Source: Phycisphaera sp.
Lineage (GTDB): Bacteria > Planctomycetota > Phycisphaerae > Phycisphaerales > SM1A02
Direction of reading: 5' to 3'
Length of the DNA: 57,705 nucleotides
NCBI GenBank assembly: GCA_016124975.1
Contig: WGMP01000051.1
Coordinates: 1 to 57,705, forward strand
Below are positions 18,032 through 25,247 of this stretch, piece after piece; positions within the stretch are counted from its first letter, which is position 1; each line of letters opens with the position of its first letter. The notes below the pieces were generated by a model. The model did not search any database. It worked only from the letters and a program-made list of their open reading frames with translations, and was not told where the DNA came from. Made by a program: the position numbers and the translations under genes.

Positions 18032-19390
18032 CTACCAGCCCCATGTCGAAGGCATCGACGGCCAGTCGAAGAGCGCTTCGCGCAAATCCGGGCGCAGGCG
18101 GCTTGGGTCGGGCAGCGGGCCGGCGATGCCGCGGCTGAGCCCAAGCCACTCCTGGCGCAGGCGTTCCTGCATTTCGGGCGTGAGGCCGCTTGCGAACCGA
18201 ATCATGGTCTCGCGGCCATGGAGATGAAGTCGCAGGAGTGCCTCGTTGCACCGTTCGTGAGCGATTGATTCCCGTGGCGCGAATGTCGCGGAGCCAGAAA
18301 CCTCGGCCGCAGCCACGACGCGTCGGAACGCGGCACCCCGAAGGCTCGCGTGTTCGTCGCGGTAGCGAGCCTCCAGTGCTTCGGCACGCTCGATCTCGTC
18401 CGCCGTGGCGTCTGGCTGCGCACGCATCCACGCACCGAGCTGGTGCGGCCAGAACGCGACGAAGATCGGAGGGCAGACCGCAGCGCGGTGCTCGTCCTCC
18501 CACCGAAGCGCGTGATCATCGCCGCCAGCGTCCGTCAGCAGCGCGGCAATCCTCGACACGGCATCCGCATTGCCTCGGAAGCGCTCCCGCCAGAGAGCGC
18601 CAGTCCGTGCGAAGACCTCATCCATGTTCACGGAGTCGGGGCGAGGAAAGCCGTTCGACGCCGACCGGGGAGCCAGATGCGTTCGCGTCAGCGCGACCTC
18701 CCCCTTCATGCACCAGTCGGTCAGGACGAGCGTGACCTGCGCCCGCAGTCGCGCTGCCTCTTCGGGTGGCAGCATCGCGCCGCAGGCGCCGAGCGCTCCA
18801 CGCTCCCACGAAGCGCGTGCGAGCGCGACGATGTCGACGAGCTTCGGGTTGAGTGGGTTGTCCGAAGCCGGAAGCTCGAGGCTCGACAGGACCGTCCACC
18901 GAGGGCGCGGGAACGTGACGGCGCACTCGCTCGCGACCCGTTCCATCGACTCGATCAACTCTCGCATGGCCCTGCGGTGTCCGTTGATCGCGGGAATCGT
19001 GGAGACCGCGATCCGGTGAGAGACCTCCTGCCTCTGCCGTCTCTGCTCGGGGTCGTTGCCAAGCCCACCTTCACCAGTGATGGGATTGAACGCACGACCG
19101 CCGTGGTGCTCGCGAAACAGCGCCTGCAGTTCATCGAAGCCTGCGTCACGGACGGCGATGCGCGCCTCGGCGATGCGTTCGTCGGCTTGCCGCCGGTACT
19201 CCTCGTACGCCTGAAGGGCCGTCTCCGCCGACGCCGCTGGAATGGCCACGGCCGCGAGGTATTCCTCAACAACCGAACGCGGAATCGGATGGATCGGCAC
19301 CATCCGATCGATCGACTGCCCCGCGGCCGACGAGGACAGCACTGCAACCGCTGTCAGCGCGCCGATCGAACGATGCCAGAAATCACACAT
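18032..19390 (-). CDS. exported helical protein of unknown function
   Basis: A 452-residue protein with a signal peptide (residues 8-24, ending SSAAGQ) and a largely alpha-helical, Glu/Arg/Ala-rich mature part (for example ALQAYEEYRRQADERIAEAR). No recognised domain. It is first in the four-gene minus-strand operon of the island. A near-consensus promoter lies directly upstream with the -10 box ending 6 bases before the ATG, so the message should be leaderless; indeed no Shine-Dalgarno sequence is present. The ORF ends 33 bp before the Cys-rich protein gene. Confidence 0.75.
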   Translation of the reverse strand: MCDFWHRSIGALTAVAVLSSSAAGQSIDRMVPIHPIPRSVVEEYLAAVAIPAASAETALQAYEEYRRQADERIAEARIAVRDAGFDELQALFREHHGGRAFNPITGEGGLGNDPEQRRQRQEVSHRIAVSTIPAINGHRRAMRELIESMERVASECAVTFPRPRWTVLSSLELPASDNPLNPKLVDIVALARASWERGALGACGAMLPPEEAARLRAQVTLVLTDWCMKGEVALTRTHLAPRSASNGFPRPDSVNMDEVFARTGALWRERFRGNADAVSRIAALLTDAGGDDHALRWEDEHRAAVCPPIFVAFWPHQLGAWMRAQPDATADEIERAEALEARYRDEHASLRGAAFRRVVAAAEVSGSATFAPRESIAHERCNEALLRLHLHGRETMIRFASGLTPEMQERLRQEWLGLSRGIAGPLPDPSRLRPDLREALFDWPSMPSTWGW

Positions 19391-19396
19391 AGGGTG

Positions 19397-19425
19397 AGCA
19401 TATCGCGCTCAATATTCTTTGTCAA
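19397..19425 (-). promoter_or_regulatory. near-consensus sigma-70-type promoter of the island operon
   Basis: On the minus strand TTGACA (19425-19420), a 17-base AT-rich spacer, and TATGCT (19402-19397), followed by CACCCT and the ATG at 19390. The -35 is a perfect match and the spacing ideal. The predicted start point falls on or beside the initiation codon. The AT-rich pocket contrasts with its GC-rich surroundings. Confidence 0.75.
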
Positions 19426-19525
19426 TACAACTGCTGCTTGGTTTTGCCTTCAAGTCTCAGTACTGAGTCTCTGGCGGGCACAAGCGGGTACCCAGCGGTG
19501 ACCAAGTGTCACGGGGATGAAGTGG

Positions 19526-19787
19526 CACGATCTCGAACGGCGGCGTGTACGGCTCGCTCATGTCGACGCCGATCCTGAACCCGCCGCAGTCGGGCATCCT
19601 CGGCATGCACGCGATCAAGAAGCGCGCCGTCGAGGACCCGAAGAACCCCGGCCAGGTCGCCATCCGCCCGATGATGTACCTCGCGCTCAGCTACGACCAC
19701 CGCATCATCGACGGCGCCGAGGCCGTGGGCTTCCTCATCCACATCAAGGACATGATCGAGAAGCCCGAGCGGCTGCTGTTTGCGTGA
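19526..19787 (+). pseudogene. duplicate of the sucB 3' end (262 bp)
   Basis: Matches 15354-15615 without gaps over 262 bp, including the stop codon, with six differences. All six are third-position synonymous changes, so the encoded 86 or so C-terminal residues, including [16 protein letters not shown], are unchanged. There is no lipoyl domain or plausible start, so it cannot make an E2 protein. It marks one boundary inside the island: to its left lies the four-gene exported-protein operon, to its right the IS element. Confidence 0.93.
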
Positions 19788-19844
19788 GGGCTGCGCAGCC
19801 GAGGGCGCAGCCCGAGCAACCGACGCCCGCCGTCGACAGCCAAA

Positions 19845-19866
19845 ATGGGTGCCACCCAACGCCGTT
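19845..19866 (+). repeat. left terminal inverted repeat of the IS
   Basis: Begins ATGGGTGCCAC; pairs with 21218-21239 over 22 bp with two mismatches. Confidence 0.8.
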
Positions 19867-19972
19867 GACTATCGCGCCGCCCCGCATCGAGCCGAACTGA
19901 TTTCAGGCGAGGAAAAACCTCCGTTGCCGATGGTCCGTTGTCACGCGTGACGACACCAGCAAGGAGGCTTCT

Positions 19973-21205
19973 ATGAGTCTGCGGAAGAAGCGCGGCAGGA
20001 CGCCGCATGAAGGCTATCGTCTCGCCGGCGCGCGCGCCATCAGCGAAATCCTCGGGCTCCCGCGCGAGCCGCCGCCCGCCGACAGGCGCGCCAAGTGGAC
20101 CCGCGGCGCGCTCGTCGCCGTCCTCGTCCTCGCGTCGCTCGACCTCTCGCGCGCGATCGTCGTCTCGGCGGTCCGCGCCGCGCGCGGCGTCGGCGTCGGC
20201 GGCTCGTACCAGGGCTTCATGGCCGCGGCCCTGCGCGCCGGGCTCGCCTCCGCGCACTCCTGCCGCGCCGCGGTCGAGCGCCGCTGCCTCGAGGCGACCA
20301 CGCGCGCGACGCGCATCCGCGGCTTCGTGCCCTTCGCCGTCGACGGCACGCGCGTGTCGCTGCCGCGCACGCGCGCGAACCTCCGCGCGCACGGCGGCGT
20401 CTCGCGCGAGACGAGCGAGCCGCAGGCGCTGCTGGTCGCGCTCGTGCACGCGACGCTGCGCGCGCCCTTCCGCTGGCGGCTCGGGAGCGCGCGGCTCGGC
20501 GAGCGGGCGCTGCTCCTCGGGATGCTCGATGGGCTCCCCGCGGACGCGCTCCTCGTGATGGACGCCGGATTCGGGGGGCTCGGCTTCCTGTCGGAGCTCG
20601 ACCGCCGCGGCATCCGCTTCGTGGTGCGCGGGTCGCGCCTGACGCCCGTCGCGGGCGCGCGCGGGCGGTCGTACCTGTGGCCGCGGGGGCTCGCCGCGGG
20701 CGGGCGGCCGCTCGAGGTGCGGCTCGTGAGGCTCGGCGGGATGGACGTGCTTACGAACGTCCTCGACCCGCGGCGGCTGACGGACCGCGACGTGGCGCTC
20801 GCGTACCGGAGGAGGTGGAGCGCGGAGGTGTGCTGGCGCGAGCTGAAGCAGACGATGCGCGCGGGCCGGATGCGGACGCGGCTTCCCGGGCACGCGGAGG
20901 TCGAGGCGGAGGGCGCGATGCTCGCGCACGCGGTGGTGGCGCTGCTCGGTGCGCGCGGGCGGATGCGCGCGGGCGGCCGCGCGGACGAGCGCTCGGCGGC
21001 GCGGGTGGTCGAGGCGCTGCAGGACCCGACGCTGCGGCTCCCGGAGCTCCTCGCGGCGTGCGCGGTGCCGCGCGACCTGCGGAAGCGCCGCGGAAGGCGC
21101 CACGACCCGACGTGGCCGAGGAAGAAGGCGCACGAGTCGCCGGGCCGCGTGTCGGCGCGCCGCGCGACGCAGGAGGAGATCGCGAGATGCCTGTGCGTGG
21201 CGTAG
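19973..21205 (+). CDS. IS4-family DDE transposase
   Basis: A 410-residue transposase. The DDE residues fit VDGTRVSLP (first Asp), LLVMDAGFG (second Asp) and the Glu of the diagnostic Y-x2-R-x3-E-x6-K motif, seen exactly in YRRRWSAEVCWRELK near residue 279. AAGGAGG stands 6 bases before the ATG. The frame is intact, so the element may be active. G+C is very high even for this genome, unlike the adjacent island genes, so the IS probably arrived separately. The C-terminus is basic. Confidence 0.88.
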   Translation: MSLRKKRGRTPHEGYRLAGARAISEILGLPREPPPADRRAKWTRGALVAVLVLASLDLSRAIVVSAVRAARGVGVGGSYQGFMAAALRAGLASAHSCRAAVERRCLEATTRATRIRGFVPFAVDGTRVSLPRTRANLRAHGGVSRETSEPQALLVALVHATLRAPFRWRLGSARLGERALLLGMLDGLPADALLVMDAGFGGLGFLSELDRRGIRFVVRGSRLTPVAGARGRSYLWPRGLAAGGRPLEVRLVRLGGMDVLTNVLDPRRLTDRDVALAYRRRWSAEVCWRELKQTMRAGRMRTRLPGHAEVEAEGAMLAHAVVALLGARGRMRAGGRADERSAARVVEALQDPTLRLPELLAACAVPRDLRKRRGRRHDPTWPRKKAHESPGRVSARRATQEEIARCLCVA

Positions 21206-21217
21206 GCGGAGATGCTT

Positions 21218-21239
21218 AACGGGGTTGAGTGGCACCCAT
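21218..21239 (-). repeat. right terminal inverted repeat of the IS
   Basis: Ends GTGGCACCCAT; complement of 19845-19866 with two mismatches. Confidence 0.8.
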
Positions 21240-21292
21240 GAAGGCTGTCGACCCGCACGGTTCTGCGCTCGCGCTGCGCGCTCGGCAATGCG

Positions 21293-21730
21293 TCACCCGC
21301 GCAGCACACGGCCCCACACGGCGCGCCCACACTCGGGGCAAGCGCACTGGTTCGCCTCGATGCGGTGCTTGCAAACGGAGCACGCGCGCGGTGCGCCGCA
21401 TTCCGGGCAGTGCTGATCTTCGGGCTGGAGTGCACGAGTCGACCAACATGCGGTGCACACATCGAACCCCTGCGTCCGAGCTACCCGACGAACGCGAGCA
21501 CGTTCCTTGGCTACAAACCACCACGAGAACATGGCTGTACCTGCCCAGCCAAAGATCACGATGGCAAGCGGAACGGGCACGGGCGCCCATCGCGAGAAAG
21601 CCAAGGTGATCACAAAGACCGCGACTCCTCCGCGCGTGAACACCAACCACGCCCATCGCGGGATACGGCGTCGGCGGTCGATCCGCATGGGAGACTTGTA
21701 AGTCCGTTGGTTCAGGCGATACTCATTCAC
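21293..21730 (-). CDS. small membrane protein with C-terminal double zinc ribbon
   Basis: 145 residues. Two hydrophobic segments (residues about 28-44 and 50-68) are followed by four Cys pairs: CTAC, CPEC, CSVC and CPEC-like spacings ending CACPECG. This arrangement is typical of double zinc-ribbon (DZR-like) modules on the cytoplasmic side of a membrane anchor. The GTG at 21730 lies 6 bp after the stop of the upstream gene, so coupling is likely; an ATG at 21688 is an alternative that keeps both membrane segments. Function unknown. It is the last gene of the second island interval and ends 40 bp from the outer IS repeat. Confidence 0.68.
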   Translation of the reverse strand: MNEYRLNQRTYKSPMRIDRRRRIPRWAWLVFTRGGVAVFVITLAFSRWAPVPVPLAIVIFGWAGTAMFSWWFVAKERARVRRVARTQGFDVCTACWSTRALQPEDQHCPECGAPRACSVCKHRIEANQCACPECGRAVWGRVLRG

Positions 21731-21736
21731 GCTCGA

Positions 21737-22918
21737 TCACCCACCACATCGAACGGTACGACACGCATCGTACGCGGCGGCAGAGTCCAGGATTCCCTGC
21801 GCGTAGCTGTCCCAAGCCGCATCTCGGCAGACATCCTCAGACCAAAACCAGCCCCAACAACGGCCAAGAAGTCCGCCGCAGGCGGCACCCGCTGCGAGCC
21901 CCCATCCCGCACCAGCAGAGCCTCCAACCCCAAAACCAACACAGAATCCGCCCACCGTACCAACTGGTCCGGCCACGCTACACGGAAGGGCCGCTGCGGC
22001 TCCCGCTGGCACTCCGACAACACAGTATCCAATCGCAGCTCCACCTATGCCACCGCCGACAGCCATATCCTCCATGCAATCACGCATGTACTGTTGAGCA
22101 GCTGGGTCCGAAAGCGGATCACTGTCACACATTGCCAGATGATCTTGCAAAACACCCCAAAGCCGCGCCCCTTCCTCGAGTTGTTCAAGTCTGCATTGCG
22201 CGATGCAGGCATCGACGGTCGCAGAGTCTGACGCGAGCTGCAACGTACCCCCCGACGCCAGCAGCACGGCCTCATCTGATTCATTCAGTTGCTGCAGCGT
22301 GGGTTGACTCGCCTCGTCAAGCGCCCATGACACGAGCTCCGTCACCTCGCCGTTCTCATCCGCCACACCAACGACGAAATGGGTCGCGCGGGGCGGCGTG
22401 ATGTCGACGACCGCCAACGCATGCAGGCTGCGAATGATGAAGGTGCCCATCGGCGATGTGTAGGCGCGGATCAACTCCTCGCCGGCGACCTGCTGAACGC
22501 TTCCGTCGCCAAGCTCCACGGTGTACATCGACGCGGTGACGCCCACCGTGCAGAGCACCGGCGTGTCCCCGACCTGCTCCGTGAACTGAAGGCACGAACC
22601 AAGCAGTTGGCTGCGCTCCTGGGTTGCGAAGCCGACTGCGGTCAAGCTCGTGTCGCCGGCGTGCGAGCCGGCTGGCGCGGGCGACAGGCCGCAGAGCATC
22701 TCTCGACCAGACTCTTCACACAGGATGAAGGTGTAGGCCTGGCCGACCGCCGCACCCAAGGCCGTGGTCGGCTGTCCTGAGACGACAGCCAGGGCTGGGC
22801 TGATCTTGTACGCGGCGACGGGCGTCGACTGCCCCATCGCAGTCGAACCAATCGATCCGAGCGCCGACACGGCGGCGAGGCATGACAGCGTCCATCTGGC
22901 GAATCTCGGTTCACCCAC
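21737..22918 (-). CDS. exported protein with Gly-zipper hydrophobic tail
   Basis: 393 residues from GTG 22918, which has AAGGAGA 6 bases upstream; the longer frame from 22951 lacks a site. A signal peptide (LSCLAAVSALGSIGSTAMGQ) precedes a middle region without recognised domain. After about residue 290 come long Gly/Ala-rich hydrophobic stretches (GGGIGGAAIGYCVVGVPAG and following) resembling glycine zippers of membrane-inserting proteins. Cys residues are common (about 17). The composition of the tail suggests membrane insertion or self-association, but that is inference. It starts the two-gene unit of the second island interval and is preceded by nested inverted repeats and a poly-G tract. 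Confidence 0.72.
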   Translation of the reverse strand: MGEPRFARWTLSCLAAVSALGSIGSTAMGQSTPVAAYKISPALAVVSGQPTTALGAAVGQAYTFILCEESGREMLCGLSPAPAGSHAGDTSLTAVGFATQERSQLLGSCLQFTEQVGDTPVLCTVGVTASMYTVELGDGSVQQVAGEELIRAYTSPMGTFIIRSLHALAVVDITPPRATHFVVGVADENGEVTELVSWALDEASQPTLQQLNESDEAVLLASGGTLQLASDSATVDACIAQCRLEQLEEGARLWGVLQDHLAMCDSDPLSDPAAQQYMRDCMEDMAVGGGIGGAAIGYCVVGVPAGAAAALPCSVAGPVGTVGGFCVGFGVGGSAGAGWGLAAGAACGGLLGRCWGWFWSEDVCRDAAWDSYAQGILDSAAAYDACRTVRCGG

Positions 22919-22932
22919 GGCAGTTCTCCTTG

Positions 22933-22977
22933 TTGTGAAGAGGCCAGACACGGCCTCTCGGGACTATTGCTTCACAA
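22933..22977. promoter_or_regulatory. nested inverted repeats in the leader of 21737-22918
   Basis: Outer arms TTGTGAAG (22933-22940) and CTTCACAA (22970-22977) enclose an inner hairpin, AGAGGCC (22939-22945) with GGCCTCT (22952-22958). It lies directly upstream of the Shine-Dalgarno sequence, so it may fold in the mRNA leader or bind a regulator. Confidence 0.45.
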
Positions 22978-23001
22978 CCTACCCCCCCCCATGACAGTCA
23001 A
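22975..23001 (-). promoter_or_regulatory. possible promoter with a 9-G tract in its spacer
   Basis: On the minus strand TTGACT (23001-22996) is followed by GTCAT, nine G (22990-22982) and TAGGTT. The spacing from TTGACT to TAGGTT is 14 bases, shorter than the usual 16-18. Slippage of the homopolymer would alter it. This is only a candidate, as the -10 match is modest. Confidence 0.35.
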
Positions 23002-23070
23002 GCGATTGTCCTTTGATTTCTCGACTTTCTTTGGGACATCGGCAGTACGGAGGCGTCGTCTGCCTCCTGC

Positions 23071-23130
23071 GGCTTCCTCATCCACATCAAGGACATGATC
23101 GAGAAGCCCGAGCGGCTGCTGTTTGCGTGA
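23071..23130 (+). pseudogene. second duplicate of the sucB 3' end (60 bp)
   Basis: Matches the last 60 bp of sucB through the stop codon. It shares the GAG codon and the following GGG with the 262-bp copy rather than the GAA and GCG of the intact gene. It marks the right edge of the island. Confidence 0.9.
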
Positions 23131-23195
23131 GGGCGGTGTCGAAGGCGGAGCGCAGCGAAGCCTGAGCCCTCGATGCGGGAGTCGCGAGTCGTGTC

Positions 23196-23320
23196 GTGTG
23201 GCACTATCCCCCTGCGAAGCAGGGGGTAGTGGCGGCTTCGTACGCGCAGCGTGCCTTCAGACTGCAGCCTGGACGCGCACCGCGCGTTCGTGGCCGCCAT
23301 CACCAGAGGTGATGCCACAC
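23196..23320. repeat. paired-hairpin palindromic element
   Basis: Two inverted copies of GTGTGGCA-[hairpin]-TGGCGGC. The first hairpin is CCCCCTGC-GAA-GCAGGGGG (23208-23226) and the second ATCACC-AGA-GGTGAT (23299-23313). Outer arms GTGTGGCA (23196-23203) and TGCCACAC (23313-23320) are complementary. The plan matches the 29.1-kb and 57.4-kb elements, though the sequences differ. It lies between the last sucB fragment and trpC; nothing else is seen in that gap. Confidence 0.65.
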
Positions 23321-23385
23321 GGCACACATCGAGCCCCTTTCGCCGACTTGCTCGCGCTTCGCTTCGCTCCGCGCTCGTCTTGGCC

Positions 23386-24192
23386 TCACGCCAGCAGCTC
23401 CCGCAGCGCCGCGCCCGGATCGGGCTGCTTCATCAGGTGCTCGCCGACGAGGGCGATGTGGATGCCGTGCGCGCGCAGGCGCGCGAGGTCGTCGGGCGTG
23501 CGGATGCCGCTTTCGCTCACCAGGACGCTCGTGTCCTCGAGCATCTCCGCGAGGCGCATCGAGTGCTCGATCGAGGTCTTCATCGTGCGCAGGTCGCGGT
23601 TGTTGATCCCGAGAAGCGAATAGCTCGCATGCGGGAACCCGACGACATTCACGATGCGCAGCAGGTTGTCGACGTCATGCACCTCGATGAGCGTCGTCAT
23701 GCCGAGCTCGGTCGCGAGGATCTGGAAGTCGATGATGTCGCGCTCGGGCAGCGCCTCCGCGATCAGGAGGATGGCGTCGGCGCCCGCCGCGCGCGATTCC
23801 CACACCTGGTAGAGGTCGACGATGAAGTCCTTGCGCAGCACGGGAATCTTCACTGCGTCGCGAATCGCGTGGATGAATTCGAGGCTGCCGCCGAAGAAGC
23901 GCGCGTCGGTGAGGCAGGATATGGCGCTTGCGCCGTTCTCGGCATAGGCCTTCGCGATCGCGACGGGGTCGAAGTCCGCGCGGATCACGCCCGCCGACGG
24001 GCTCATGCGCTTCACCTCTGCGATGACATGGGTCGCGTTCGGGTGCCTGCGGTCGACGACGGCCTGGAAGAAGTTGCGCGGACGGCCGAGCTCGGAGATG
24101 CGCTCCTTGAGCGCCTCGACGGGCACGCGCGCCTTGGCCTCCGCGACTTCGGCGGCCTTGTGCGCGAGGATGTCCTGAAGGCCGTGCATCAT
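23386..24192 (-). CDS. trpC: indole-3-glycerol phosphate synthase
   Basis: A 268-residue (beta/alpha)8 enzyme of tryptophan synthesis that closes the indole ring of CdRP. Family motifs: VIAEVKRMSPSAG, SCLTDARFFGGS, VLRKDFIVDLYQVWESRAAG, LGINNRDLRTMK and VSESGIRTPDD. There are two adjacent ATGs (24192, 24189), and the longer frame upstream is low-complexity and overlaps the divergent gene. There is no Shine-Dalgarno sequence. A TACGAT hexamer at 24243-24238 is a possible -10 in the region shared with the divergent protease gene. No other trp biosynthetic genes are present, but trpS is two genes away. Confidence 0.96.
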   Translation of the reverse strand: MMHGLQDILAHKAAEVAEAKARVPVEALKERISELGRPRNFFQAVVDRRHPNATHVIAEVKRMSPSAGVIRADFDPVAIAKAYAENGASAISCLTDARFFGGSLEFIHAIRDAVKIPVLRKDFIVDLYQVWESRAAGADAILLIAEALPERDIIDFQILATELGMTTLIEVHDVDNLLRIVNVVGFPHASYSLLGINNRDLRTMKTSIEHSMRLAEMLEDTSVLVSESGIRTPDDLARLRAHGIHIALVGEHLMKQPDPGAALRELLA

Positions 24193-24254
24193 GGCGGTCG
24201 GGCGCGCGCGCGATGGCTCCGCCACGCGGGGCCGCACATCGTACGCTGTGCGCA

Positions 24255-25145
24255 ATGATCGACGGTTTGGCGCTCCTCCTTCAATCTCCCGACCAATCCC
24301 CCGCCGCCGCGGGCGGAGGTGACGGCGGCTGGCCGCTCGGAGAGATGATCGCGCTCGGGTCGCTCGCGCTTCTCGTCGCCGCCCTGCTCTTTCCGCCGAC
24401 CGCGCGGCGGCTGCGCGCGCTTCTCCCCGCGCGCGAGGCGTCGGGGCGGCTCCCCGTCGACGCGATGGTCGGCGTGGTGGGAATGGCCGCGTTCCTCCTT
24501 GCAGGAACGATCGGCGCGACCGCGGCGCATCTCCTCGGCGCGACCGACGACGAATACGGAAGGCTCCTGCGCGGCGTCTGCGGAAATCTCCTCCAGTGTC
24601 TCGTCGTGGTCCTGCTCGTCTCCTCGCGGCTCTTCCGCGACGGGCCTCGGAAAGGCTCATCGGCGAAGCTGGCCATCGCAGCGGGCGCCCTTTCGTTCGT
24701 GGCCGTGCTGCCGCTCGTCGGCGCCGTGGGAATCATCGCGGGCGCCGTGGCCGAGCAGTTCGGCCTTCCGCGTCCGCCCGAGGTGTCGCACGAGACGCTG
24801 CGCATCCTGCTCGAGAAGGGCGACACCCTCTTCACGCTCGCCACGCTCGCCCATGTGGCGGTGCTCGTCCCTGTCGCCGAGGAACTCGGCTGGCGCGGCG
24901 TGATGCAGCCGACGATCCGCGCCGCGGGCGCGGGACCGCTCGTCGCGTCGGCGCTGACCGCGGCGATCTTCGCGGCGATCCACTGGGACGCGATTCCCGC
25001 GGGGGGCCGAGCCGTGGCCATGCCCATGCTCGTCGCGCTCGGTCTTGCGCTCGGCTTGCTGCGCGAGAAGACGGGCGGCGTGCTCGCGCCCATCGCGCTG
25101 CACGCCCTCTTCAATGCGTGGAATGTGGCCGTGACGCTTGCCTGA
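24255..25145 (+). CDS. CPBP-family (CAAX-like) intramembrane metalloprotease
   Basis: A 296-residue polytopic membrane protein with about seven hydrophobic segments. The three CPBP/Abi motifs are present: EELGWRG (EExxxR type), FAAIHWD (FxxxH type) and HALFNAWN (HxxxN/B type), which provide the Glu and His residues of the active site. Substrates in bacteria of this family are mostly unknown. The ATG at 24255 follows a TACGCT hexamer by 7 bases with no Shine-Dalgarno sequence, suggesting a leaderless message; the 14-residue upstream extension is not family-like. Divergent from trpC. Confidence 0.88.
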   Translation: MIDGLALLLQSPDQSPAAAGGGDGGWPLGEMIALGSLALLVAALLFPPTARRLRALLPAREASGRLPVDAMVGVVGMAAFLLAGTIGATAAHLLGATDDEYGRLLRGVCGNLLQCLVVVLLVSSRLFRDGPRKGSSAKLAIAAGALSFVAVLPLVGAVGIIAGAVAEQFGLPRPPEVSHETLRILLEKGDTLFTLATLAHVAVLVPVAEELGWRGVMQPTIRAAGAGPLVASALTAAIFAAIHWDAIPAGGRAVAMPMLVALGLALGLLREKTGGVLAPIALHALFNAWNVAVTLA

Positions 25146-25247
25146 GGCGCGCGTTTGCCGATACAAGGTGTCTCGCGGCGCGCCGCGGCGCGCCGTGCTT
25201 CTCAACGGCATCCGCGCCGCAGCCGCCACCGCAGGAAAGCAGCCCCC

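Larger units (their letters stand above)
19832..21252. mobile_element. IS4-family insertion sequence
   Basis: About 1.4 kb with one transposase gene. Terminal inverted repeats lie at 19845-19866 and 21218-21239 (22 bp, two mismatches). Outside them are a 3-bp mismatch block and a further perfect 10-bp inverted match, GTCGACAGCC at 19832-19841 and its complement at 21243-21252. The compound ends may be the true termini. No direct target duplication is evident at either set of ends. Confidence 0.8.

Noticed and set aside
16425-18503. A 692-codon reading of the 380-residue island gene
   Set aside because: The extra N-terminal part overlaps the Cys-rich and 452-residue genes in other frames, while the signal peptide begins at 17567/17564.
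19545-19787. Short sucB-like frame as a functional small protein
   Set aside because: It covers only the last 80 residues of the acyltransferase domain, has only a GTG inside the homologous region as a start, and lacks a ribosome-binding site; it is better explained as a displaced gene end.
15616-23070. Island as a prophage
   Set aside because: No integrase, capsid, terminase or lysis genes; apart from the IS transposase only exported or membrane proteins of unknown function are present.
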